Positions 49,376 through 64,000 of a DNA stretch of 64,000 nt are shown here, piece by piece; within the stretch, counting starts at the first letter, position 1; every line of letters starts with the position of its first letter. The stretch is from Thuidium tamariscinum (lineage: Eukaryota > Streptophyta > Bryopsida > Hypnales > Thuidiaceae): positions 20,359,386 through 20,423,385 of the forward strand of contig OX344752.2 in assembly GCA_947034885.2 (NCBI GenBank), read 5' to 3'. Below the pieces are notes generated by a model, which saw only the letters and a list, made by a program, of their open reading frames with translations, had not been told where the DNA came from and did no database searches. The position numbers were made by a program, and so were the translations under genes.

Positions 49376-50323
49376 TACCCCCTAAAGGTTTTTGACTATG
49401 TTTTCACCAAAAATGCTCCAAAAATGCGATTTCTAATACAAATGCAAAATTTTAGAAAAAAAACATTTTTTGACACATGTAATCATAGGATCTTGTAGTA
49501 AGGTGGTTTGAAAAGATGTGTAAACAATTTAAGAACTTTCTATCATGGAGATTGCAAGATATTATCATTTGAATTGAGAAAAATCCTTTTTTTATCCATA
49601 CATAAATCCAGGCAATTGCACTTCACAAGGTCACATTTCTATGAAAAAATGTTCAAAATGGTGGTTACTCTTTGAATTTATTTTCCAATTCAAGTTGGTT
49701 ACATGCTCAAGAAATTTTAAATCATTTGGAATTGCACAACATATAGGAAAAAAATAGATAGAAGTAGAAAATAGTTCAAAATACTAAATTGTGAACAATT
49801 TATTTGTGGAAATGAAACATGCCAATCCCAATGGTTGTAATATTGTAATAAACAATCTTCACCCAATGTTATAATTTTGTTTCAAAAATATTAAAAATTG
49901 AATTAAATAAAGGATTTCAAACTTTTTTGTAGAGTAGAGATTCTATAACTATCCGTAAACTACTCCAAACTAAAACTCCTCATAACTTTTGCGTCATTGA
50001 TCAAAATAGAATGATTCAAAGCTTTCCATATAGATATGAATTTAATAAATGAAGTTCAGTTTTTTATTTTTTCAAAAAGATATTCTTAAAGAAGTTTTTT
50101 GAGCTACCTGCGCTACCTAGAGATCAAAGGAAAAAATTGCATGTCATGCAATATTTTTTTAACAATGTAGTCAAAAGTTATGGAAATTGTTGGGCCTCAA
50201 AGATACTCTTTGGATACATGTTGTATGAAAAATTCACAAAATAAAAAGAAAACCTCCATTCGTAATGAGCTACCTAAGACTGTTATGTTGCCAAAAAATG
50301 CGATTTGGTCCTTTAGGGGTTAA
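49376..50323 (+). mobile_element. TTAA-bounded element, copy A5
   Basis: The left end TACCCCCTAAAGG has lost TTAA; the right end GGTCCTTTAGGGGTTAA is intact. Near the left it carries CATAGGATCTTGTAGTAA, the block shared by the family. 948 bases. Confidence 0.7.
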
Positions 50324-53049
50324 GCCTTGAACATCCTTTTTTCTTTATAGATATCTACCATATCACATTTTTAAGGTTGGATTGTATTATTTATTGTTAA
50401 TGAATAGTGATAAAACATTTAATAATTGGCAATTAGGTCTAATTTACACCAAATTCAATAGTTTTGGGGTAAAAAATTTGAAGGTTTTCATTGATTAAAA
50501 TAAGAAATTCTTTGGAAAAAGATTTTGCTCTATGAAATGAGAGGTGACATGTTTTTGAAAAGGTCCAATGACATGGAGTGCACTTTTTCCTATGTGGTAG
50601 AAAGTCTTCAAAGTTTAAGCCTCTAGAATTATAGTCATACCTATGTCTAGGAATGGGGCTTCACTAAAGTTTTAGAAGTGATTTCTAAGAAAATTCATTT
50701 GAGAATAAATAAAACTCTAATAATGACTTTCAAGTTGGAAACTAGTTTAGCTAATATCTGGTGATATACATTTTGTATTAATTGAAAAATATAAAGGATG
50801 CATTGGATGTAAAGAGTTTAGTAGATAGGATTTGGCTATAGAATTTTAAGGCCACACAACTAAAGCCATGAAATGAAGTTACAAAATAGATATGAAATTT
50901 TGAAAGGAGGTCACTACAACCTTGAAATGAAGTCATTATATTGCTTCTAATAGTGTGTGTATCATTTTGCTTACAATTGTAATTTTTATGAATGAAAATA
51001 AAAACTTTATCTTTGAAGGTTCAAGAGTAATTTTAGGTGCAAAATTATTTGTTAATTCCTCTAAATGAGTATTGTGTTTTGTTGCTAATAGAGAGAATGT
51101 TTTAGTGAGGTTAACTAATCATGAAGTATAGGTTGCATTTGAATACATCTATTTTTAACACAATACAACATCAACGTCAACATTTCAAGACATTCATAAA
51201 TTTGTTTTGTATATTGAAATTTAATTCTAGATACACATATAGAACTCTACATTACAATACTTCCTTTGTTTTGGAAAAGACCAAATAATTTCCCTTGTAA
51301 AGAATACAAAAAAAACACAAATCTTTTTCAAAAACAAAAGGGAGTATATATATTATATGGATTGATTATCTAGTCACCTATAAATAGTTGAAACCAATCC
51401 TAGTTGTAGTTGGAACAAGTTTATTTAATATAAATCTACTTGTTCAATTTTTAAAAATACTTTCCACACATTTTTGTAAAAGCAATGCAAAATCCTATTT
51501 AGATATGGAAAAGTCAAATGTTTAAATATTTTGCTCTTTGCACAGGAATTGACAATTTTGAATGTTTTTTTTGGAGGAAAATGGCCTTGGAAATTTTAGG
51601 GGTCAAGGAAGTAGGGGTATTTCTTTCTAGAATTGATTAAAGGTTGAATATTTGTAATATGATGTAGAAGTTTTCAAACCATAACATTCTAAATTCTAAA
51701 TTCAAACCTTCAATTAGGCATCATTGATAACAAAGAGAGAATGGGGCCCTAGTATATATTCTGTCTATATAGTATGTTTATTATTATTTATTTATTTAGT
51801 CATATCACATTGTCTTGAATATTTATACCAATCCAAAAGTCGTGACTTCTAAAGAAAGAATCTTTGAATGGCAAATGAGGGGGCTTGTTTTTGGTGTAAA
51901 TTGGATCTCATCATATTAATATTGATAGCAATTTTCAGAGTTTTGTTTGTAAAGTAGAAGTATATATTTCCAAAAGGCCCCTTTCCAATGATGGCTTTAC
52001 AGTTACAAGGTGACCTATTATTCACAACAATTGGACGTATTATTCATTGGAAAGATTTTCTATTTGTACATTTTTATCCACTCATTCCTCTTCCTTCCTT
52101 GCTTTAGAGAGAAGTGCCAAAACTAAGCATAGTAGGCGAGTCCATGAGAGTAGGAGGGGTCCGAATGAAAAATCTAACGAGGCAATCTCTTGGCCATGTT
52201 AGATTGCATATGTGGCAGTTCCCTACAACATTCCCACAGTCAAGAACTCGCAGTCTTCTAACCGGCAAAAAAAACATCTAATGTTTATTATACATCTACC
52301 TTATCTATCTACCTTGTCTATCTACTTTATATGTTTGATACAACAATCAACCAATGTTCTTTGGAGGCATTTTGTCATCAAATTGGACAAAAATAATAGG
52401 CCCTACACCAAGCCCTTAGAACATAAATAGTAAAATATTAAATGGAATAAAAAAAAACTTTGAATTAAAAAATATATGATGGATATAATCCCCAAATCAT
52501 GAATGAAATTTTGTTTATATGGATATGCAATATGTGCTAATTTGATATTTTCTACCCAATATGTGGATGAATGTTGAAATTTGGAGCACATCTCTAACAT
52601 TAAATATCTCCACTTTGACATGTCATAAGAAATGAAAAAATTATATTAAATTAAATTTTAAATTGATTAGTAATAAGTTGCAGATAATCGTTCCACATTT
52701 TTTATTTTTTTCGATATATTTAATAGGTTACATGAACAAAACATAGAGTACAACAGAGATCCTGTGTGCCAGTGAGGAATCATTCATTTTGTTTCGTCAT
52801 AACTTACAAGGAAATGAATGTCGTCCATGATAAAATTTGAAATATTTAGGAAATTTGAAAGGCCTCACTTATTGGTTTCTGTGGCTTCTGTTGCGTTGCC
52901 AGTACAGACAGAAGACTGCTTGTGGCAGTAATGGATAGACAAGCATTTATAAGGAGATTCCATTGGCTATATAGTATATAAGTAGTTTTGTTTTGTTTTT
53001 CATTTTTGAAGAAGGGCCATAGTGGCGATATAAAATGTTATAAGGTAAC
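50324..53049. other. AT-rich spacer with element fragments
   Basis: No gene is seen. Bases 51570-51606 (GGAAAATGGCCTTGGAAATTT then TAGGGGTCAAGG) resemble the right end of A4 only. Bases 52200-52262 (TATGTGGCAGTTCCC ... CGCAGTCTTCTAA) resemble the right half of D2 only. Both look like truncated copies. Confidence 0.5.
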
Positions 53050-53648
53050 CATTTAAGCTCTAATGAGCCTTTTTCATGTATGCTTATCTCCTGAGATGAA
53101 AATATTTTTAGCTTATTTTTCAGTCAAAGATAAATAGACGAGGAATCTAACACAAGTCGTTTTGTATTTTTTGAAGCATTATTGAATTAATTATGAATTT
53201 TCAAACACAATCTGGGATAGGTCCCTACTCGTGATCATAGGCCCTTGGAAACCCATCCATGCATAGTTTGAAAAAAAACTAGGCCTAATTCAAAAACTAG
53301 CATTGCAACATGTATAAAGCAATAGAAATGGTTTCTAAAAGCATCCCTTTCTAAATCTGAAATGAATGCTTGAATTAGTGATTATTTCAGATTTCTTTTA
53401 ATACTTGTAAGAAGGTAGTTGAACAATGAATTCTTATTTTGAATTAAATTAGTAGACTCCTAAGTCCTAACCACTTAGTTAGGAATGAATCCAGTGTGAC
53501 TCTTAAACCATCCATTGAAGAAATTTAAAAAAATCTAATCAAGTTCCATTGTAATCCACAATTCATTTTTCCCCAATTCAAGTGTCCATTTCACAGTCCC
53601 TACTGGACGGTTGAAAATGATTGGTCAATTTTAGAACCCTCTCCTATA
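53050..53648. repeat. Dispersed repeat R, copy 2
   Basis: It matches 20649-21232 in the same orientation over nearly all its length. The flanks of the two copies differ, which argues for a dispersed mobile sequence rather than a segmental duplication. No coding frame or clear termini. Confidence 0.75.
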
Positions 53649-54663
53649 GTGGTGCTCCAAATTGCAGCATTCATCCACTTATTGGATGTGTAGTATGGTT
53701 TTCATCCACAAACATGCAATTTCATCTTATTTAAAAAAAATTAATTTCAACGTTGTCTAGAGATTTCATCCAAGGTTTTTGGGCATTTTGGGGGCATTTT
53801 TGAGCCTTTTTTTTCTAGTGCCATCTAGCACTAAAAAGCAAAAAAAGAAGAAGCCCTATTGGATACACTACAAATTAGTAGAACTAGAAGCTTCAAACCC
53901 ATTTCCAATCACTTGAAGAATTTAGCATAACTCCCAATTGAGTTTGGTTGGGGTAAATTTTTTCCTACATGGGGAAATAGATTTAAAATGGATTTGAGAT
54001 TTTTTCATATTTTCTATCAAAAAACAAAATTATTGTGAGATTTGAGGCATTAGAAGACTACAAGTTATCTTGAGTTTCCAAAGTCTTCTAAAGATTAGTC
54101 TTTGAAAATCATTAGAAGAATCATTAAAAAATTATTGTGAGATTTTTCCACCAAAAAAAATTTGACATGGTTGTCGCCCAACCACATCAGCTTTCTGTTG
54201 ATCTGCAGTTCTCGCAATTCTACACTATGTAGGAACTCATAGTCTTCTTTTCATTGAAATCTTCTTTAATGCATGTGGATTGCAGGATATTAGCATTTGA
54301 ATTGATGAAAACATTTATATTGGTCCTTTGAAAAGCTGAGCAATTATACTTTAGAAGGTCCCATTTGTATTAAAAAAATGTTCAAAATGGTAGGTGGTTG
54401 CTTTTTTAGGTTCATTCTTTTAGTCAAGTTGGTTGCATGTATGAAAATTTTAGATCACTTGGGATTGAAGAACATGTTTATAGGGAAAAATGCAATGTGA
54501 TATCAACATTGACCAAAAAGCCTAACATGGATTAGTTTTAGGATTTTTATATCTTTTTAATAAGAAATTTAAAATAAAAATTGAACAATAGAGACCTTAC
54601 CCAACCTTCTTTTCTACTACTATATTTTTTTTGATAACCTACATTTTAAAATTTGAAGACGGG
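53649..54663. other. AT-rich spacer
   Basis: No gene is seen. Words at about 54056-54080 (TTAGAAGACTACAAGTT) and 54228-54252 (GGAACTCATAGTCTTCTTTT) could be the decayed ends of another D-like element. Confidence 0.45.
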
Positions 54664-54982
54664 GTGGATGTGGGCGCTTCATTCCCACCCTTAGAATTAA
54701 GCGATCACAACCAGGCTCTTTTTTGCAAAACTACTCCTACGGGTGTCTAAGCGTCAAATCCACTGTGCCTTCCAAGCAATGGATCTTTTGCTATTCTAAT
54801 TATTTTAACGCATGAGTTGGTTATTCCTAACTATCCTAGGTGTGTACTTGTTTCGTTTTCTTGTCCTACTTCTAATTGCTTCCTTACTTTATGTGTTTCG
54901 TTCCCTTGTCCTACTTCTATGTTCCTTCTACTTTAATCTAGGTGGTTGTTCCTCCTATTCTACTTCTAGATGTCATATTTGT

Positions 54983-55335
54983 TTAAATCTACTCTACGCA
55001 TGGCATTTTCTACCCCATCTCTACGTCCTTGTATTGGTTTTAGCCTACTCTATGTATGCGTATCCTTTTATCCTACCCTATGTATTTGTCTTTGTTTTAA
55101 TCTACTCCATGTATTTGTCTTTGTCTTAGCCTATTCTATGTATTTGTCTTTGTTTTGGTTTACTCTACATATTTGTATTCTTTCAATTCAATCTACGTCT
55201 TGGTATTTGTCTTGGCCTACTCTACGTATTTGTCTTTGTTTTAATCTACTCTATGTATTTGTCTTGGTTTTAATCTAATCTACGTATTTGTCTTGGTTTT
55301 AATTTAATCTACGTATTTGTCTTTGTCCCTTCTAT
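54983..55335. repeat. Minisatellite, about 30-bp unit
   Basis: About eleven diverged tandem copies of a unit close to TTTTAATCTACTCTATGTAT followed by TTGTCTTGG. The open frames at 54812-55278 are produced by this array and are not called as genes. Confidence 0.8.
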
Positions 55336-56107
55336 TTCACTTCTCCATATTCTATTCTATGTTTACGTATTCATTCTTCTACTTCTCTTCTTAGTTATGA
55401 TTGTCTTCCTATTTGTGGTGGCTAATCGCCCACCCTTAATCCTACTTGGAATGCCAATCTTCTCCTACTAGTTAACTCCTAATTGCATCAACTAATCAAT
55501 ACAAAGAGAGAGTTTTAGAGACCCACCTCCATTCCGTGCGTCCCCCGTGTCCGGTCCTCCTCACTCCACGCCACGTCTATCATTGCCATTTCTTGGCCCT
55601 GGCTCTTTTAATTATCTTCTTCTGGGTGGTTTTTACAAATAGGTCTATTTTTAAATTATCTCCCAACCCTACTTAATGTTTAAACCATTTCCTAACCCAA
55701 CTAATTTCTAACCTAGGACCCCCGAACCCCAAGGCCCTTGGACCCCTGACCCGAAGGCCCTGTCCCCTGGCTGGCTGCGGTACCCGGCTGCGGACCCTGG
55801 CTGGTTGGCTGGGCTCCAACGCTGGCTGGAGTTTGGAAACAAACTTTGATTTTTGGGTATCCAAGTAGAACTAGGAGTTTCTCAAACAAAACAAGTTAAT
55901 GTGGCCCAAAGGTTTAACCCAATGGTTGTTGGATGCTAAACGTTGATTTAGTGCCAACCGTGTCGGACACTAAAAGTTGATTCTAACTCATAGAGAAGGT
56001 TATTTGACACTCCGCTAAGACTTAGGGGGTTCAAAACTTCGCCGTAAAGGTGAGGCGTTTTGACACGTGGCTAAGACTTCTAGTTTCTAAGGATGGTGGG
56101 GGTCCAT

Positions 56108-56271
56108 AGCTTCGCCGTCCCCTATGGGATTAGATTAACCTCGTGAACAAGAGAAGAGGGAGAAAAGGGTGAACACGCAACTTCTCAAATACTAATAGTC
56201 AAAGCTTTGTCGTCCCCTATGGGACTAGATTAACCCCGTGAACAAGAGAAGAGGGAGAAGAGAGTGAACAC
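56108..56271. repeat. Direct duplication of 69 bases
   Basis: Bases 56108-56176 and 56203-56271 match at most positions (both contain CGTCCCCTATGGGA and AACAAGAGAAGAGGGAGAA), separated by 26 bases. A local tandem duplication inside the candidate LTR. Confidence 0.85.
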
Positions 56272-57693
56272 AAGGTGCAACATACTTTCAAAGTCACCTC
56301 CCTAGTAACCCCTCAGTTCCTCCCAAGTTCTCTCCCACAATACCTCTTAATAGTTTCACAATACAAGAATGAATCAATATCAAATTGCATAAGTTTCCAC
56401 CAACTTGGGGGGGTCTCAAGTCCCCATGTACAAACCACACTTACCAAGGGTGTAAAACCCCCAAAAGACCATCAAAGGCTCCTTTGGCATAACAAGCCAA
56501 AGGAAATCCGACATAACCCGGGCCCAATAGTTCTCCTCCTTTAAATGGTTAGGAGTGAGAAAAGAGAGAGAATGAGAGGAGAATGCTGCCCCTTTTATAC
56601 TCAAAAGGGAGCACCCCCCCTTAATCTACTAAGAATAACTAGATGAGGGAATTTAGGAGGTCCGTACATGTTTACCAATCCCAAATCTAACTATCCACCT
56701 AAAATCTACACAATTTGAATTGAGTAATTCAAATCTTACATAAACTTACAAGAACTTGCAAAACCACCTAATTTACCTTCCCCAAAATCTACAAGTTCCC
56801 ACATGGGAGAGGTTCTCATGTGTTCCCACCTACTTAATTTGAAATTACTTACACCAAGCACTTGGAGCCACCTCCACTAACTTTTTGAGGTGGTACTTAC
56901 TCCCACATGTGCACGGAGTTCCCCACGCGCTCCCTACACGTTCCCCACAGCCATTGGGGCCCAAACTCTCCAAAAAGGCATTGGGGAGCCTTAAACCCCA
57001 TTTTCTTCTCCATGTACTGTCCCCCAAAGGCTAACTTTTGGAGTTTAGCTCCGAATGGCAAACGGATTGCGCCATTGGGTCCGGAAGGCCATAATTAGGC
57101 TATGGGAAATCCCGTACCCCTTACACTATGTCCCAAATCTCAAAGAATCTTAGTGTAAGCTGGGATCAAAGTTGGGATAAATTCCCAACTTTTGGAGTTT
57201 GGCAATTTTGGACCCCAAACCTTCATCAATCTCTTAAGTGTATAGAGGGGGGTAGGAATAGACCCAAAGTAGGTCTCGATCCGATGTCATATGGCCCTGG
57301 TACGCCGGTCAACTGCAGCTTCCGTCATTTAAATTGTCAGTTGTGGAGGAATGTCGCCGATTCGGGATCTTCCAACTATCGATTTGTCTTGAAACTTGGG
57401 GAAGCGCTCCGTTGGTGTGAGACCGCCTCGCCGGATTTTTAGTGGGATTTTATCACACTTTGGGATATTCTTTCGAATTCCCACCCAAAGTCCACCGTAG
57501 TTGACCGTCTGGGAAAATATCCAAACAATGTCGTAAAATTCCCAAACTTTAGAGGGGACTACCCATGGGATCCCCCCACCTGGATGAAAATCTGCATCCC
57601 CATTGCGTGCTCCTAGAATTAGGGAATCGCCTGGTACCTGCATTTCAAGGTTAGTATTCCGCCCGTATTCTCTTCGATGCTATAGGGAGTGGA

Positions 57694-57736
57694 AGATTCC
57701 TCCTAGATTCCTCCTAGATTCCTCCTAGATTCCTCC
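57694..57736. repeat. Four tandem copies of an 11-base unit
   Basis: AGATTCCTCCT is repeated four times, the last copy one base short. A simple slippage array in the candidate LTR. Confidence 0.95.
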
Positions 57737-58012
57737 ATGAGGACTTCTTAACCTAGATAGGGCATTTTTAGGCTTTTTACCCTAATCCTGCACATCACTA
57801 TCAGTTTGGCGTCTATTTAGCTAAGACAAGGCCCATTTGGGACGCAAACTATCATAAACCCCCTCTAATGACCAAATGGCATATTGGTATGTGTAATGTC
57901 AATACTGGTTTAATGCCCTTTTGTGGGTTTTATGAGCCTAATTATGCTCTAGATTATGTAGGAATTCGAAAAAAGAACCTGTGAGTCCCCATTGACGAAT
58001 TAGGGGCTTACA

Positions 58013-59773
58013 GTGGATTAGGTTGAATTTGGGTTGTTTTCCAAATTAGGATTTAACGTTGAGTTTGCTAACCTATAGTACTTTGATGCCGCTACCTAAT
58101 GTGTAGTTGTTGTTGCCTATTGTGGTGTTGTTGGGATTATTTACAATTTCAAAGACATTACACTCTTGGCATTGCGAAAATATTGACACCATTCTAGTAT
58201 GACCCCATGTGTGTTTTTCTCTGAGTAAAACATCAAAAAGCATGAGAAAGGAGTCCAAAATGGATTTGAAAAAAAACATGAAAATACATGCTAATACCCC
58301 TAACAACAACTAATTGAAGCTAATAAATTGAAGGACTTGATATAGGTCATTGAAAGGGATTAGATCCATAGCAATATAAGAATTCCTTGTAATTAATGGA
58401 TGAGAGAATAGGAGACTAGGGTTCAAATCCCAATGGCGACCTTAATAATAATAAATAACAAATTGCCTTTTTATGTCTCATAAATTTCTTATAGTTGCCT
58501 TCTCTTGGTTGTAGTATGTTATCTAAACTTGATTTTAAAACTAGCCCGATTTCTTACTATTTGAACTACCTTCATAGTTGTAGGCACTTTCTGAAAATTT
58601 TGAGTGTAGTATAAATTAATATGCTTGCCCCTACTCCAATTGAGAATCAAGCAACATGTTGCATCATAATTTTTTACTAGAATCCTCAAATCCAATGAAA
58701 TTTTGTGCACATGGTAGATATTCCTTGTCTACACCTCATCAAAAAAACTTGGGCTTGAAAAAGCCAAATCTTTATATAGATGAACTTGCTCCACAATACT
58801 ATATTGCCAAAAACAATAAGGCTGGTCCTTTAGGGATTAATAGGTAAAATTTTGAAGATGAAACAAATACTACATGTTGTGTAAGACCTTTAGAAGGCCT
58901 TATTTGTTATATTGAGACAAAGTGTAGTCTCAATTTTATCTTAAAGTCGAATATAAAGAATTATATAAACAAGTATAAATTGTAAGAAATAGATGTGGAC
59001 AAAGTTAGACTTAGAATTAGCCAACTTCCTTTAATTGTCCAAATGTTGCAATCTCATCTTATTGTCGACTCAATGATAAATGACTAAAATATTTTTAGGG
59101 TGAAGTCTCAAAATGTGTAAATTGTCTCATTTTAATGAATAAGGCCTTTTAATTGGATTTAGATATGAATTGCACAAAAAATATTCAAAGGATTACATTA
59201 TTATTGTAAGATATCATGTAAGATAAAATGGCTTGAAATTGACATTAAATATGATAAAACCTCAAAGGATATAAATATCAAAAACAATTTGTATACTAAT
59301 ACCCACTAAGCATTGAATGGCAAAGTAGATACTAATTAGATATTGTTTTTGATGACCATTACTTTGATTGCTATTACCTAGTCCATTATGGTTGTAGAAA
59401 TTGGAATTGACTCAATGAAATCAATCACCAAAGCTAGGTAGGTGCCTGCTAGATGTTTTTCTTAAGTAAATTTGATATTTGCTATGACAAAGTGTTAACT
59501 TTTTCTAAAGAATTCAAATTGACTCTCTTTCTTTTGCAAAGTCATGTAACAATTTCATTTCACAACTAACTTGTTTTCAAGCAAGATGATTAATAACTCA
59601 AACACTTTTATTGGAAATTCATAAACAAAATTTACAACCATTGTTGCAATAAATTGATTAATATGTACTTAATTCAAGTCTTGCATCTTGCAAAATATGC
59701 TTTATTACATGCCTATGAATACATAACAAAAATCAACTATTGTTTTGAATCAACCTTGAAATTCCCTTGAATA
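58013..59773. other. Spacer with SINE-like and element fragments
   Basis: No gene is seen. Bases 58411-58440 (GACTAGGGTTCAAATCCCAA) resemble a tRNA B-box and are followed by an A/T-rich TTAATAATAATAAAT tail, as in a decayed tRNA-derived SINE; no convincing A-box or cloverleaf is present, so it is not a tRNA gene. GGTCCTTTAGGGATTAA at 58824-58840 is an isolated right end of the TTAA-bounded family. Confidence 0.4.
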
Positions 59774-63652
<3,879 letters not shown>

Positions 63653-63825
63653 CTACATACAAGTCCTCCAAATGAACAAGTCTTGTCAATAAATCTCAAG
63701 AAAAAGAATTACAATAATAGACTCAATTGTAAAGTGTCCTGGAACTAGAATTTAGAGTTTGGAAAAAACACCAGATGAAATTCCTTGGAGCTCTAAAATT
63801 GGGGTGGTTTGATGGAGTTAGGTGT

Positions 63826-64000
63826 CATTAGATGAAATTTGAGGGCTCCGGAGGGCCGTTTTGGGTCTATTCCCAAAACGGTTCCCAATATCGCTGGCCG
63901 CTATCAAGCCAACACTAACAAAAAAAAAATTGGGTCCTGAAATTATAATTTTTTTTCCAAAAATAAATGAATGATATGGCAGTCCCTCAACCATGTTGAA
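63826..64000 (+). mobile_element. Hairpin-bearing element, copy D3 (cut by window edge)
   Basis: It starts CATTAGATGAAATTTGAGGG and follows D2 in order: a foldback with stems CCGTTTTGGG (63856-63865) and CCCAAAACGG (63872-63881), ATTGGGTCCTGAAAT, and TGGCAGTCCCTCAACCA. It lies upstream of the first visible beta-glucosidase exon, so probably within intron 1. Confidence 0.85.

Larger units (their letters stand above)
54669..58012. mobile_element. Candidate solo LTR, 3.34 kb
   Basis: The segment starts TGTGGGCGCTT and ends AGGGGCTTACA, so it has TG...CA borders in a short inverted repeat (TGTRRGC). GTGGA flanks both sides (54664-54668, 58013-58017), a 5-base duplication as LTR elements make. 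Composition changes at both borders. There is no gag or pol frame, so it would be a solo LTR or an unusual non-coding element. I found the duplication by searching for it, so chance is not excluded. Confidence 0.5.

Noticed and set aside
20649..53648. Repeat R copies as the two LTRs of one element
   Set aside because: The 32-kb interval contains intact cellular genes (ceramidase, XBAT) and no retroelement frame, and the copies lack TG...CA borders.
54812..55278. Two overlapping frames of about 100 codons with repeated Tyr/Leu/Val words
   Set aside because: They are generated by the 30-bp minisatellite. The hydrophobic look comes from T-rich repeats.
58411..58455. Possible tRNA gene from a GGGTTCAAATCCC word
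   Set aside because: Only a B-box-like word is present. No cloverleaf or acceptor stem could be built, so at most it is a decayed SINE.

Overview
The window is nuclear DNA of a land plant. It has spliced genes with GT-AG introns, plant-only gene architectures (an ORC1 with PHD and BAH domains, an XBAT32/33-type ankyrin-RING ligase, a GH1 beta-glucosidase with the usual plant exon pattern) and a dense load of plant-type non-autonomous DNA transposons. Gene islands are GC-richer and lie in long AT-rich spacers. A non-seed plant (lycophyte, fern or bryophyte) or another repeat-rich plant fits, but the sequence alone does not settle the lineage.

Layout. 0.8-2.3 kb: a plus-strand multi-pass membrane-protein gene that looks broken, with a minisatellite in its intron. 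2.4-8.6 kb: a MITE park (hAT, Tc1/mariner, CACTA and Harbinger types), including one MITE nested in another and a perfect 203-bp palindrome. 8.8-10.2 kb: a two-exon membrane-anchored methyltransferase. 11.4-18.2 kb: a complete 16-exon ORC1 gene on the minus strand, convergent with the methyltransferase and with an E2F-type site upstream. 18.6-28.8 kb: AT-rich spacer holding three roughly 0.93-kb TTAA-bounded elements, a hairpin and other repeats. 29.9-31.0 kb: a two-exon alkaline ceramidase on the minus strand with a long GC-rich leader region to about 32.5 kb. 33-40 kb: spacer with more MITEs. 40.2-45.2 kb: a complete 10-exon XBAT32/33-like E3 ligase on the minus strand. 46.8-59.7 kb: spacer with more TTAA-bounded elements, a second copy of a roughly 590-bp dispersed repeat, and a candidate 3.3-kb solo LTR with internal minisatellites. 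59.8-63.7 kb: a beta-glucosidase on the minus strand whose first exon lies beyond the window edge.

The genes have unrelated roles: replication licensing, sphingolipid turnover, ubiquitination, glycoside hydrolysis and methylation. There is no operon-like logic. The most unusual content is in the repeats: a TTAA-bounded family with telomere-like ends seen at least six times, an intact CACTA-type palindrome, and a family whose subterminal hairpin stays paired across copies. Exon borders were read by eye from splice motifs, reading phase and remembered family sequence. Reading phase closes exactly for the methyltransferase (333 aa), ORC1 (915 aa), ceramidase (258 aa), XBAT (562 aa) and the visible part of the beta-glucosidase (450 aa).
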